Below are positions 16,625 through 24,397 of a stretch of 64,000 bases of DNA, in pieces (within the stretch, counting starts at the first letter, position 1; each line of letters begins with the position of its first letter). Both the position numbers and the translations under genes were made by a program. Origin of the DNA: Candidatus Melainabacteria bacterium (GTDB lineage: Bacteria; Cyanobacteriota; Vampirovibrionia; Obscuribacterales; Obscuribacteraceae); the NCBI GenBank assembly GCA_003963305.1, contig RXJR01000012.1:1-64000 (forward strand). The letters are read 5' to 3'. The notes under the pieces were generated by a model. It did no database searches. It worked only from the letters and a program-made list of their open reading frames with translations, and had not been told where the DNA came from.

Positions 16625-17546
16625 GCAGTGAGTTCATGAATTGTGCAATGCACGATTGGAATGCGGCCGATAGACAGATATCGTTGTGCCCGCTACCATC
16701 GAATTTGACAAACTTCTTTGGCTCGCTTGCGCCTGCAAATGACTTGTAGGCATGCTTGATGGGAAGCACTACATCAGCGTCTCCATGCATAATCAGTAAC
16801 GGTGGATGCGGTCCATGCAGGTATGCTACGTTATCCATCTCGACTCCATTGAAGCAGAAAGACGGATAGAGTTTAAGCCAAATCAAACGGTCTTTTGCTG
16901 CATCACTCAACGAAGAAAACCCAGACTGAATTACAATTGCTGCTGCTTTCCGATTCTGGGCTATATAGGTCGCCACACCAGATCCAAGAGATTCGCCGTA
17001 TAGAACGATGTTTTCTGGCTCATAGTGAAGAACATTGTGCACATAGTCGTATGCAGCCAGCCCGTCCTGTTTTACTGCTTCCACCGAGGGCTCGCCTGTA
17101 CTTTTCCCATAACCTTCGTAGTCATAGAGCAAGACTGAACCATTTGAATACAACAGTGGAGCGAGCAGCAACACTCTATTTGCAATATCGCCGCCATTTC
17201 CGTGATTCACTATAAAGATTTTAGTGGCGCCTGATTTTTTCCATAGCATGGCATTCAGTTTTTGCGTGCCACTAGGAATGGTGACGTCGATTTTCTTCGA
17301 TTTTGTGCTCGCCTCGATCTTGGCATAGATTGCCTTCATATCCGGAGCATTGCTGAATGGGACAAACAGCAAATGCTTATAAACGACCATTCCAATACTC
17401 GGAGACAGGACAATATACAAAAGAAGCAGTTTGGCTACGTCGAACTTTGACAGCTTGAAGGCATGGAAAAATTTTTCCTTTGCCGTCAGTGAAGATGTTA
17501 ATGAATTTTTGTCAGCAGGCATTGTGGAGTCGGCAGATAATTGCAT
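16614..17546 (-). CDS. Membrane-anchored alpha/beta hydrolase
   Basis: 310 residues. A hydrophobic segment at about 35-60 (VAKLLLLYIVLSPSIGMVVY) anchors the protein. The hydrolase domain shows the oxyanion motif NHGNGGD, YDYEGYGKSTGEPS, the nucleophile elbow GESLG with Ser186, the acid HGDADVVLPI and the catalytic His in DGSGHND. This is the ABHD12/13 or YqkD-like group of serine hydrolases, whose members cleave lipid or ester substrates; the actual substrate is unknown. The start at ATG 17546 (MQLSADSTMPAD) could be shifted to ATG 17522. Its 3' end overlaps the convergent CDF-like gene. Confidence 0.82.
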   Translation of the reverse strand: MQLSADSTMPADKNSLTSSLTAKEKFFHAFKLSKFDVAKLLLLYIVLSPSIGMVVYKHLLFVPFSNAPDMKAIYAKIEASTKSKKIDVTIPSGTQKLNAMLWKKSGATKIFIVNHGNGGDIANRVLLLAPLLYSNGSVLLYDYEGYGKSTGEPSVEAVKQDGLAAYDYVHNVLHYEPENIVLYGESLGSGVATYIAQNRKAAAIVIQSGFSSLSDAAKDRLIWLKLYPSFCFNGVEMDNVAYLHGPHPPLLIMHGDADVVLPIKHAYKSFAGASEPKKFVKFDGSGHNDICLSAAFQSCIAQFMNSLPKN

Positions 17547-17624
17547 GGCTGCGAAGTGACCTCATGTTCTGATTTTACAACCCTATTTGGTCTAAGCAGG
17601 TTTCTCCAGTTGCGGCCAAACAGT

Positions 17625-17654
17625 TTGGCAACTGTTGTTCGGAGGCTTTATAGT
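17625..17654 (+). promoter_or_regulatory. Sigma70-type promoter of the dihaem cytochrome gene
   Basis: TTGGCA at 17625-17630 and TATAGT at 17649-17654 are separated by 18 bp, placing the start of transcription near 17661, about 36 bp before the ATG. Confidence 0.5.
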
Positions 17655-17696
17655 GTAAGTCGATGCGTCACTGGGCAATAACTGTAGAGTAAGTGC

Positions 17697-18560
17697 ATGA
17701 GGAAAGTAGCATTGAAGCAAATATCGATAGCTTCGCTACATGTCCGGTCGCTCCTCATTTTTGCGATTTGCGTTATTCCGATTGTCGTCTCGCACCCGTG
17801 TAATGCGCAGAGTGGCAGCGATCCCGCGAAACTGGATGATAAGTCTCCGCACCTGGTGAAGGTTCCTACGTCCGGCTATGTCCCTGCGGCGACATCTGCA
17901 GAGAGCAAGCGTGGCCAGGCGCTTTTTCAGAATGTCGGTTGCATGTCCTGCCATTCCGTCCACAATGTCGGTGGTGATCTGGCTCCGATGCTAGATGGGG
18001 TCGGCGCTCGACGGAGCGAGGACTTCATGATTGCGCATCTTTCCAATTCTCCGGCTGCAATAGAACAATACAAAAATATGCGTGGGAAGAATTACATAAG
18101 TCCGTTGCCTCATTCGCGCTATTCGCTGGAGACAGTGAAGGCACTTGTCGCTTATTTGAAGACGATTCCTGAGCCGCCTGACGGGTTTGTTATCGAGCCG
18201 CACGTTCCGCGGCTTCCAGCTTCGCCCCCGTCGCCTTCCGGTCAAAAGTTTAAGCCCGAGAAAAGCTCTGAAAGCAGCATTGAGGGACAGAAAGTTTTTA
18301 ACAAACGAGGGTGTGTCGCATGTCATGCCGTTGGGGATGTCGGCGGATGGCTTGCCCCCCGATTAGATGGCGTCGGCGGTCGTCACTCCAGAGAATTCAT
18401 TCAGGCGCACGTAACCGACGCCCAGGCACATGCTGCAGCTCTTTCAACCAAGTCGGGCAAGGTATCTTCGAAGATGCCGCGATTGACACTTTCGCCGTTG
18501 GAATCAAAGCAAATTACCGATTATCTAATGACGTTGCCGGATCTCTCTAGTGATAAGTGA
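17697..18560 (+). CDS. Secreted dihaem c-type cytochrome
   Basis: 287 residues with a signal peptide (LLIFAICVIPIVVSHPCNA) and two homologous haem c domains. The first has GCMSCH (C82-H86) and LAPMLDGVGARRSEDFMIAH; the second has GCVACH (C206-H210) and LAPRLDGVGGRHSREFIQAH. This points to internal duplication. The second domain keeps a likely axial Met in SSKMPRL. The aligned stretch of the first (YISPLPH) has none, so its haem may be ligated differently. It is probably a periplasmic electron carrier. There is no oxidase partner next to it. The start is ATG 17697. Confidence 0.88.
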   Translation: MRKVALKQISIASLHVRSLLIFAICVIPIVVSHPCNAQSGSDPAKLDDKSPHLVKVPTSGYVPAATSAESKRGQALFQNVGCMSCHSVHNVGGDLAPMLDGVGARRSEDFMIAHLSNSPAAIEQYKNMRGKNYISPLPHSRYSLETVKALVAYLKTIPEPPDGFVIEPHVPRLPASPPSPSGQKFKPEKSSESSIEGQKVFNKRGCVACHAVGDVGGWLAPRLDGVGGRHSREFIQAHVTDAQAHAAALSTKSGKVSSKMPRLTLSPLESKQITDYLMTLPDLSSDK

Positions 18561-18600
18561 CGGGTGCTCTAAATTCCAGATGCGCAAGTGAAGAAGCATG

Positions 18601-18644
18601 CGTTCGTTGACAGGCTTGTTGGCGTTCGCTGACAGTTTTGTTGC
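18601..18644 (+). promoter_or_regulatory. Two 22-bp direct repeats upstream of the TPR gene
   Basis: CGTTCGTTGACAGGCTTGTTGG (split here as CGTTCGTTGACAGG + CTTGTTGG) is followed immediately by the variant CGTTCGCTGACAG + TTTTGTTGC. The 22-bp period is two helical turns. A TATACT -10 box lies at 18655-18660, so this could be an activator or repressor site overlapping the -35 region. Confidence 0.45.
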
Positions 18645-18718
18645 TGAAGATGCTTATACTATCGAGATCGTAGTGGGCATATTAGTGAGGGTTGGCAGAC
18701 AAAGGATTCTTCCGAGCT

Positions 18719-19996
18719 ATGGAAAGCACACAAGACACGATCACCTGGGATTCTTACATCAAGGCTGCATCTAAGGCGGCAGAACTATCGCAATATAGTG
18801 ATGCCGAAAAACTTTATCAGAAGGCTCTGGTGGAAGCTGAGACAGTCGGAAAGGAACGAGGTGACGGCAGCACAGACGATGTGAAGGCGCACATCTTGCT
18901 CTCCCTTGGAGATCTTTATTGGACTCAAGGGTGGCACGCTGAAGCCGAACAGGTCTACAAATCGGCACTTGATCTGCGTCAGAAAAATGAGGGAGAACAG
19001 TCACTCGGGGCCGCTGAGTGTCTGAATAAAATTGCCATGGTTTACAGAGCCCAGGGGCGCTATGGCGAGGTCGAACCTTACTTCCGTAAGGCTCTTGCGA
19101 TATACGAGGTTGCCGCTGATCCCGATGACTTGAAAGTGGCGAGCACGCTCGAAAGTCTTGCCGACTTCTATAAAGCTCATGGAAAGTACGCACAGGCAGA
19201 GCCACTTTTTCAAAAATCAGTTTCTATTCGCGAACGTGCTCTCGGCGAAGAGCACCCGAGTATCGGCGATGATCTGACAAATCTGGCACTCGTCTATCAT
19301 GCTTCTGGAAAGTACGACCATGCAGAACCGCTCTACGAGCGTGCCTTGAAAATCGCCGAAAACAATTGGGGCTCTGACCACCCGAGTGTTGCGACAGTTT
19401 TGAACTACCAGGCTGAGCTTTATCGAATGAAGAGTAAGTTCGAAGAGTCGGAGCGAGTGCATTGGCGTGCTCTGAAAATTCGGCAGAAGGCGCTTGGATT
19501 GGAGCACCCCAGTACTGCTCAAAGTTTGAGCAATCTGGCGCTTCTTTTTCATTTGCAGTGCAAATATCATCAAGCAGAGCCGCTCTATAAAACTTTGCTC
19601 GAAATCCGCACCAAAGATTGGGGTCCCAATCATATGCACGTTGCGGAAATTCTGAACAATTTAGCCGAGGTCTATCAGGATCAGGGCAATTGCGCGGAGG
19701 CTGAGCCACTGTACTGGCGCGCTTTGACGATTACGCAAGAAAACCTGGGGCAAGAGCATCCGAGTGTTGCGAAAGCACTTCGAAATCTTGCCGAATTGTA
19801 TGAAGAGCAAGCGAATTTCGATGAAGCTGATCGGCTCTATAAATGGGGCTTGGGCATGAGTGAATCATTGGGCACTGAACATCCCGATGTTGCAGCGCTA
19901 ATGTCGCGCTACGCCGCATTGCAGAAGAAGATGATGGATCACGAATTCGACGAAGACGCAGATGATGCGCCGCCATGGCGAGATAATTCGAACTGA
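18719..19996 (+). CDS. Tetratricopeptide repeat protein, kinesin light chain type
   Basis: About 425 residues made almost entirely of 42-residue TPR units of the TPR_10/TPR_12 class. The pattern YxxAEPLYxRALxIxExxLGxEHPSVAxxLxNLAxLYxxQGxY recurs eight or nine times from residue 25 on. Such proteins are protein-interaction scaffolds. No catalytic domain or signal peptide is seen. ATG 18719 is chosen (AAGGA about 12 bp upstream); TTG 18692 would add nine residues but has its binding site too close. It is convergent with the ABC-F gene, 17 bp away. The partner is unknown. Confidence 0.85.
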   Translation: MESTQDTITWDSYIKAASKAAELSQYSDAEKLYQKALVEAETVGKERGDGSTDDVKAHILLSLGDLYWTQGWHAEAEQVYKSALDLRQKNEGEQSLGAAECLNKIAMVYRAQGRYGEVEPYFRKALAIYEVAADPDDLKVASTLESLADFYKAHGKYAQAEPLFQKSVSIRERALGEEHPSIGDDLTNLALVYHASGKYDHAEPLYERALKIAENNWGSDHPSVATVLNYQAELYRMKSKFEESERVHWRALKIRQKALGLEHPSTAQSLSNLALLFHLQCKYHQAEPLYKTLLEIRTKDWGPNHMHVAEILNNLAEVYQDQGNCAEAEPLYWRALTITQENLGQEHPSVAKALRNLAELYEEQANFDEADRLYKWGLGMSESLGTEHPDVAALMSRYAALQKKMMDHEFDEDADDAPPWRDNSN

Positions 19997-20013
19997 GACG
20001 ATGCCAGTCTCCA

Positions 20014-21717
20014 CTAGATCTCCAGTATCCACCTCTCTGTGATTGTTTTATTGTGAACATGCCAGATGCGGTCCGGTGAGAGTTTTTCCAGAAAATATCT
20101 ATCGTGGCTTACAACTATCATTGCGCCATGATAAGCCTGCATTGCCTGTTCTAAACAGTCTATGGTCTCCAGATCGAGATGGTTCGTGGGTTCATCCATG
20201 ATAATCAAGTCGAGGTTGCAAGCCATAAAACTAGCGAGGACGAGCTTGGTGCGTTCCCCTCGGCTCAGTACTTCTGTCTTCTTGAAGACGTCGTTGCCGG
20301 CGAATTGAAATCTGTGCAACAGGGTTCGAATGTCACCGTCGGCGGTGAATTGGCTATGAGTTGAGTTTGTTCGCATAGTTGACGAAAAATCCGACATACG
20401 ATCATCGTGAAGCGCTATGAGAGCCTTAAATTGCTCGATTACTGTTTTGTTGTCTGCAAGTTGGCTGATTTCATGATGCTGTGGCAAGTAACCGAGCCTC
20501 AGTCCATTTTTGCCGGTTACTGTGCCAGCGGAAGGAGCTAATTCCCCCGTAAGCAGTTTCAGCAAAGTTGACTTGCCACTGCCATTGTCACCAGTGACTG
20601 CAATTCTTGATGAACCGACGATAGAGAGATTTAGATCTGAAAGAATCGTCTCTTCATTTTTGTATGTCAGATTCCGTGCTTCGATCAAATTTGATGAATG
20701 CTGATTGCAGCCGCTCAAGGATATTTTCGGGCGTTGCACAAATCTCGGACTTTCAATCTTTTCCAGATCCAGTATTTTCGTCAGCCGCGTTTCACGTGCC
20801 TTTGCCTTAGCAGCAACCTTCTTCGAACGACCGCGTAGATAATCGTTCTGTGTGCTTCGTTCGGTGGTTAGCGCCTGGTGTTTCACCGCTTGAATATCTG
20901 CAGTTAGCTTTTTTATCTTGATTTGCTGTTCTTTGAACTGGCGCAATTGACGGTCTTCTTCCTGGCGCTTGCGCTCTCTGAACCAGCTATAGTTGCCTGA
21001 GTAGTTTGTTATGCGAGAGTTGGTGCGATCGATTTCCAGAGTTCGAGTTGTGACGCGGTCGAGGAATGTTCGGTCGTGCGACACGATAATGCAGGCAGAT
21101 TTTGATTGCTGTAAATTTCTCTCGAGCCATTCCATACCTGCTTGGTCAAGATTGTTCGTTGGTTCATCGAGCATCATTAGATCTGCAGACTGCAACAGAA
21201 GCCGTCCCAGCGCTACTTTTGTCCGTTCGCCGCCGCTCAAAGTCTGAAAGTTGCGATAAATGTCGATGTTCGCAATGCCCAGCGACGCGATAATTTCGTT
21301 GAGTCGATTTTCCAATTCGTATCCGCCGTTAGCCTCAAATTCGGCGAATGCAGTGGCGTAACTATTCAGCAGATACTCTGTCACATTCGCCTTCGAGGGA
21401 CTTTTCTGCATCTCGCGTTCTAGAGATTGAAGCTTGTGAAGCGCGTCGAACCAGTCGTGCGCCAGATAGCTTCCAACGCTGATGTCGAGCAAATCGTCGA
21501 ATTGCTGCGGCAAGTATGTTGTTGAAAGCGGTTTAGGCACATGGATGTGTCCGGTATCCGCATCAATCAGCCCTGCTAGTATCTTCAACAGGGTAGATTT
21601 GCCGCTGCCGTTGGCTCCAACAACTCCTATCTTCTCGCCTTCTTTGACGGTCAGGTTGACTTGCTCGAAAAGCAGAGTTTCCCCGTAGTGTTTGCTTATG
21701 TTTGATATTCGCAGCAT
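20014..21717 (-). CDS. ABC-F family ATPase (ribosome-associated, two ABC domains)
   Basis: 567 residues with two ATP-binding cassettes and no membrane domain, the ABC-F layout. The first has Walker A GANGSGKST, signature LSGGERTKVAL and Walker B LMMLDEPTNNLD. The second has GDNGSGKST, LSRGERTKLVL and LIIMDEPTNHLD. A charged linker rich in Lys/Gln/Arg (RERKRQEEDRQLRQF, AAKAKARETRLTK) lies between them. Family members act on the ribosome, as translation factors or antibiotic-resistance proteins. The second signature, LSRGE rather than LSGGE, is a mild deviation. The start is ATG 21717 with GAAGGGA six bases upstream. The 500-bp upstream region has inverted repeats that might serve attenuation. 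Confidence 0.9.
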   Translation of the reverse strand: MLRISNISKHYGETLLFEQVNLTVKEGEKIGVVGANGSGKSTLLKILAGLIDADTGHIHVPKPLSTTYLPQQFDDLLDISVGSYLAHDWFDALHKLQSLEREMQKSPSKANVTEYLLNSYATAFAEFEANGGYELENRLNEIIASLGIANIDIYRNFQTLSGGERTKVALGRLLLQSADLMMLDEPTNNLDQAGMEWLERNLQQSKSACIIVSHDRTFLDRVTTRTLEIDRTNSRITNYSGNYSWFRERKRQEEDRQLRQFKEQQIKIKKLTADIQAVKHQALTTERSTQNDYLRGRSKKVAAKAKARETRLTKILDLEKIESPRFVQRPKISLSGCNQHSSNLIEARNLTYKNEETILSDLNLSIVGSSRIAVTGDNGSGKSTLLKLLTGELAPSAGTVTGKNGLRLGYLPQHHEISQLADNKTVIEQFKALIALHDDRMSDFSSTMRTNSTHSQFTADGDIRTLLHRFQFAGNDVFKKTEVLSRGERTKLVLASFMACNLDLIIMDEPTNHLDLETIDCLEQAMQAYHGAMIVVSHDRYFLEKLSPDRIWHVHNKTITERWILEI

Positions 21718-21732
21718 AAAATTTCCCTTCAC

Positions 21733-22246
21733 AATAGAATTTGCTCAGGAAGGCGAATCTGTGCGGCACCATTTGCGGTGCATAACTTCACGAGGCAAGA
21801 CAAGCTTGCGTCACGATGATTATGCATCCTGATGGCGCCCGTGGCTTATTGTTGAGACGTTGCTCTGCGGGTTTGCAGCCGACTATTGCAATTTTAAGTG
21901 CGAAAGCACGAGCAATAATTAGTGTGAGATCCCACACGTGTTTACAAAACAACGCCGCCACAAGCCAGACCATTCACTTGCATCGAAGTGAACTATTTCC
22001 TGAAACCTGCTTAGCGACTTGCTTTGTCAATCATCGTGGGCGTTCCTCTGTATGATGTTCCGGTCTTTTACCGGTGAAATTTTGGTGCGTTTTCTGCAAC
22101 GCAGATTTTCAATATACATTAAGACTACATCTAAGTCAAAGTTGCTACAGGCAATTTTACGCTCATTTTATAGTGACTCCGCCAAACTTTAGAGGCTCAG
22201 CCATAGAACTAATGAAGTGGCTGCATCCGATTTTTGAGGTTTTCTG
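21733..22246. other. 514-bp intergenic region between ABC-F gene and small protein
   Basis: No credible gene. An inverted repeat TGCATAA (21779-21785) / TTATGCA (21820-21826) encloses a smaller GCAAG/CTTGC pair, forming a nested hairpin in the probable 5' leader of the leftward ABC-F gene. A 61-codon frame at 21788-21973 (minus) overlaps it, but lacks a good ribosome-binding site. The right half must hold the promoter of the rightward gene at 22247. Confidence 0.4.
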
Positions 22247-22534
22247 ATGAGCATACACGAAGCCCGTCCCGAGCGAATTAGTAGCGCAGCCGTCGAGTCA
22301 CATGGCGCAGCAGCAGCAGCAGCAGCTCATTCTGCTTTCCACGCTGAAGCTTACGGTGCTTTTGGTAGAAGTAGTTCTCAATCTGAGAGACAAGCATTAG
22401 CGAGTAACGACAAGTCACCGGAGCACTACGTTCCCGCACCGGGAGAGATCGTTCATAACGGTCATTTTGTGGACGAAAAGGGCGAAAAAGTGCCTGTGCT
22501 CATCATCGAGCAGCCTTTCGACGACTTTAAGTAA
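22247..22534 (+). CDS. Small Ala-rich protein of unknown function
   Basis: 95 residues, start ATG 22247 with GAGG seven bases upstream. Residues 21-27 are a run of seven alanines, encoded by six GCA codons and one GCT (22307-22327), effectively a trinucleotide microsatellite. The C-terminal half (PGEIVHNGHFVDEKGEKVPV then LIIEQPFDDF) looks structured and resembles a small beta-fold. There is no signal peptide or known domain. It is convergent with the FAD oxidoreductase gene. Confidence 0.65.
   Translation: MSIHEARPERISSAAVESHGAAAAAAAHSAFHAEAYGAFGRSSSQSERQALASNDKSPEHYVPAPGEIVHNGHFVDEKGEKVPVLIIEQPFDDFK
22307..22324 (+). repeat. (GCA)6 trinucleotide repeat
   Basis: Six perfect GCA units in frame encode alanines. 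Slippage here would lengthen or shorten the Ala tract without a frameshift. Confidence 0.85.
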
Positions 22535-22601
22535 GTTTCGCCTATTGCTGTGATGACGTGCTGCGAAGACTGTTTCCACTCGCTTTTTTCTGGCTGCAGT
22601 T

Positions 22602-24062
22602 TTATCTAACTGCTGTCACCGCAGCGGTAGTGGTTGTCGCTGCCGCAGGTTTGACGGCTTCTTTCACTTTTTTGCGCACGCCTTCACCGGCCAGAAGTCC
22701 ACTACTTGCTGCTTGTCCTACACCGCGCGTCCAGCTGCTCGAGTCGCCGATGATGAACAGGTTCGGAATGGTAGTTTCCATGTTTTTGTTGACAGTGATG
22801 GAGTCCGGATAGCTCTTGCATTCCGGCGCATACAGCAATGTGGAGTCGTCGGCAACGCCGGGGCAGATTTTGTTGAGTGCATCGAGATACTCGACAATGC
22901 CCTCCAAAATGCGATGTGGATATGCCAGCGAAATGTCTCCGCATTCCGCCTCCAGCGTCGCTTTGATCAAGTTGTTGGTCAGGCTTTTGGTTCTGCGTCC
23001 TGCGCGTAAGTCGCCGAGCCGCTGAATCAGCGGTCCGCCGCCGGCAAGCATGTTGGCGATCTTAGCAATCGTCTGTGAGTAAAGCTGCGGATCTTTGAAC
23101 GGTCTCGTGAATGTTTTCGATACGAGTACGGCGAAGTTGTTGTTCTCCGATTTTTCGTACATTTTCGAGTGTCCATTGACCAGCACATAGTCGCGGTGAT
23201 TCTCGGGAGTGACGAAGCCTTTTGGATTCGAACAGAAGTTACGCACGACGTCGTTTGCGTGTTTGCTTCGATAATAGAGTTTTGGTTCGTAGAAGCGTTT
23301 GTCGACTTCTTCGGTGAAATAGCAGCTCGTTTCGACGCGCACGCCGATATCGACCTGGCCCGGGTGAATATCCAGCTGTTTGTAAAACTCTTGCTGTGTT
23401 AGCCAGGTGGCACCGCCACGTCCGACAGAAAGAATGCAGTAATCGTAAGCTTCTGAACCCTCGTCTTGTCCGGGATTTCTGTACCGCGAGTGCTGAACGA
23501 CGAATTGTTCGCCTTTGCGTGAGACTGAGTCGACCTTTGTATCCCAGTGGAAGATTATGTTCGGTCCCTTCTGGATGATTTCGTCGAGAATGCTCGAATT
23601 GATGGCTGGCGCGTTGTCGGAGCCGCAGTGCAGCAACTCCTGGTAGTGATAGACCATGCCTGCTATCGTGGCTTTCTTCTTGATCCACTCTAAATCTTCG
23701 CCATTGGGGCTGACCACGGGAATTTCGCACGGAGCGTGGTCCAGAATTGTCGTGCGGATTGTGTCTAACCGCTTTTGCAGTTCTTGCTGCCCGATCAAGT
23801 CATAAAGGCGTCCGCCGATTACAGGCGAGGCAGAGAGAATAACTTTGAAATCGTTCCAGCTGCCCGCCGATTGCCCCGGTGCGCAGTAGCTGCACGCTTT
23901 GGGCGGGCAAACGGTCAACTTACCCTGGTCGATCGGGCATGCATATCGCTTCTCGTAGACAGGTCCAACATCGAATACGTGTACTTCAACGTCGGCTCCT
24001 GCTAATTCCTTTAACGCAAAGAGACCTGACGCACCTAAACCTACAAGAGCTAGTTTTTGCAT
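22602..24062 (-). CDS. FAD-dependent oxidoreductase (COG2509-like)
   Basis: 486 residues. An N-terminal Rossmann FAD-binding motif (LALVGLGASGLFALKEL, GxGxxG) and a C-terminal FAD-contact motif (PNLFIIGDSSSWTRGVGQAA) frame the protein as in the uncharacterised FAD-dependent dehydrogenases of COG2509. A cysteine-rich stretch near residues 40-65 (RYACPIDQGKLTVCPPKAC then SYCAPG) has four cysteines; related proteins have cysteines here too, possibly for a metal or cluster. Substrate unknown. ATG 24062 is preceded by GAAAGAGGTA, a fair ribosome-binding site. The Ala/Thr/Val-rich C-terminal tail is unusual. Confidence 0.8.
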   Translation of the reverse strand: MQKLALVGLGASGLFALKELAGADVEVHVFDVGPVYEKRYACPIDQGKLTVCPPKACSYCAPGQSAGSWNDFKVILSASPVIGGRLYDLIGQQELQKRLDTIRTTILDHAPCEIPVVSPNGEDLEWIKKKATIAGMVYHYQELLHCGSDNAPAINSSILDEIIQKGPNIIFHWDTKVDSVSRKGEQFVVQHSRYRNPGQDEGSEAYDYCILSVGRGGATWLTQQEFYKQLDIHPGQVDIGVRVETSCYFTEEVDKRFYEPKLYYRSKHANDVVRNFCSNPKGFVTPENHRDYVLVNGHSKMYEKSENNNFAVLVSKTFTRPFKDPQLYSQTIAKIANMLAGGGPLIQRLGDLRAGRRTKSLTNNLIKATLEAECGDISLAYPHRILEGIVEYLDALNKICPGVADDSTLLYAPECKSYPDSITVNKNMETTIPNLFIIGDSSSWTRGVGQAASSGLLAGEGVRKKVKEAVKPAAATTTTAAVTAVR

Positions 24063-24397
24063 TACCTCTTTCTACTTTGTTGACTGTTAGTTGAAACTAA
24101 TGAAACTTAAAAATCTGACTGGCGCCCGGAATTGCGACATCTGGCACCGGTTGACCACTTATCAATATATCACCGTTTACCGCTTTTGCCGCGCTTTTCT
24201 CTTCAAAACTAAACGAAACTCAATGTCTGGCGAGCCGCATTAGCCGCATCTCACGGGGCTTTGAGAGGCTGGCTCGTGATCTCGTCGTCGGAGTGACGAC
24301 GATAGCGATGCTTCGGTTTCCTCTTGCTGGCACCAATAGCGGTGCGTTGCAGGCGATTGCTGAGAAATAGGTAAGCCAATATAAGTCTTGCAACGAA
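24063..24397. other. 335-bp divergent intergenic region with hairpin
   Basis: No gene seen. It separates the leftward FAD oxidoreductase from the rightward amylomaltase and should hold both promoters. A perfect 8-bp hairpin TCGTCGTC-GGAGT-GACGACGA lies at 24282-24302. It has no T-run, so it is not a typical terminator. Confidence 0.4.
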
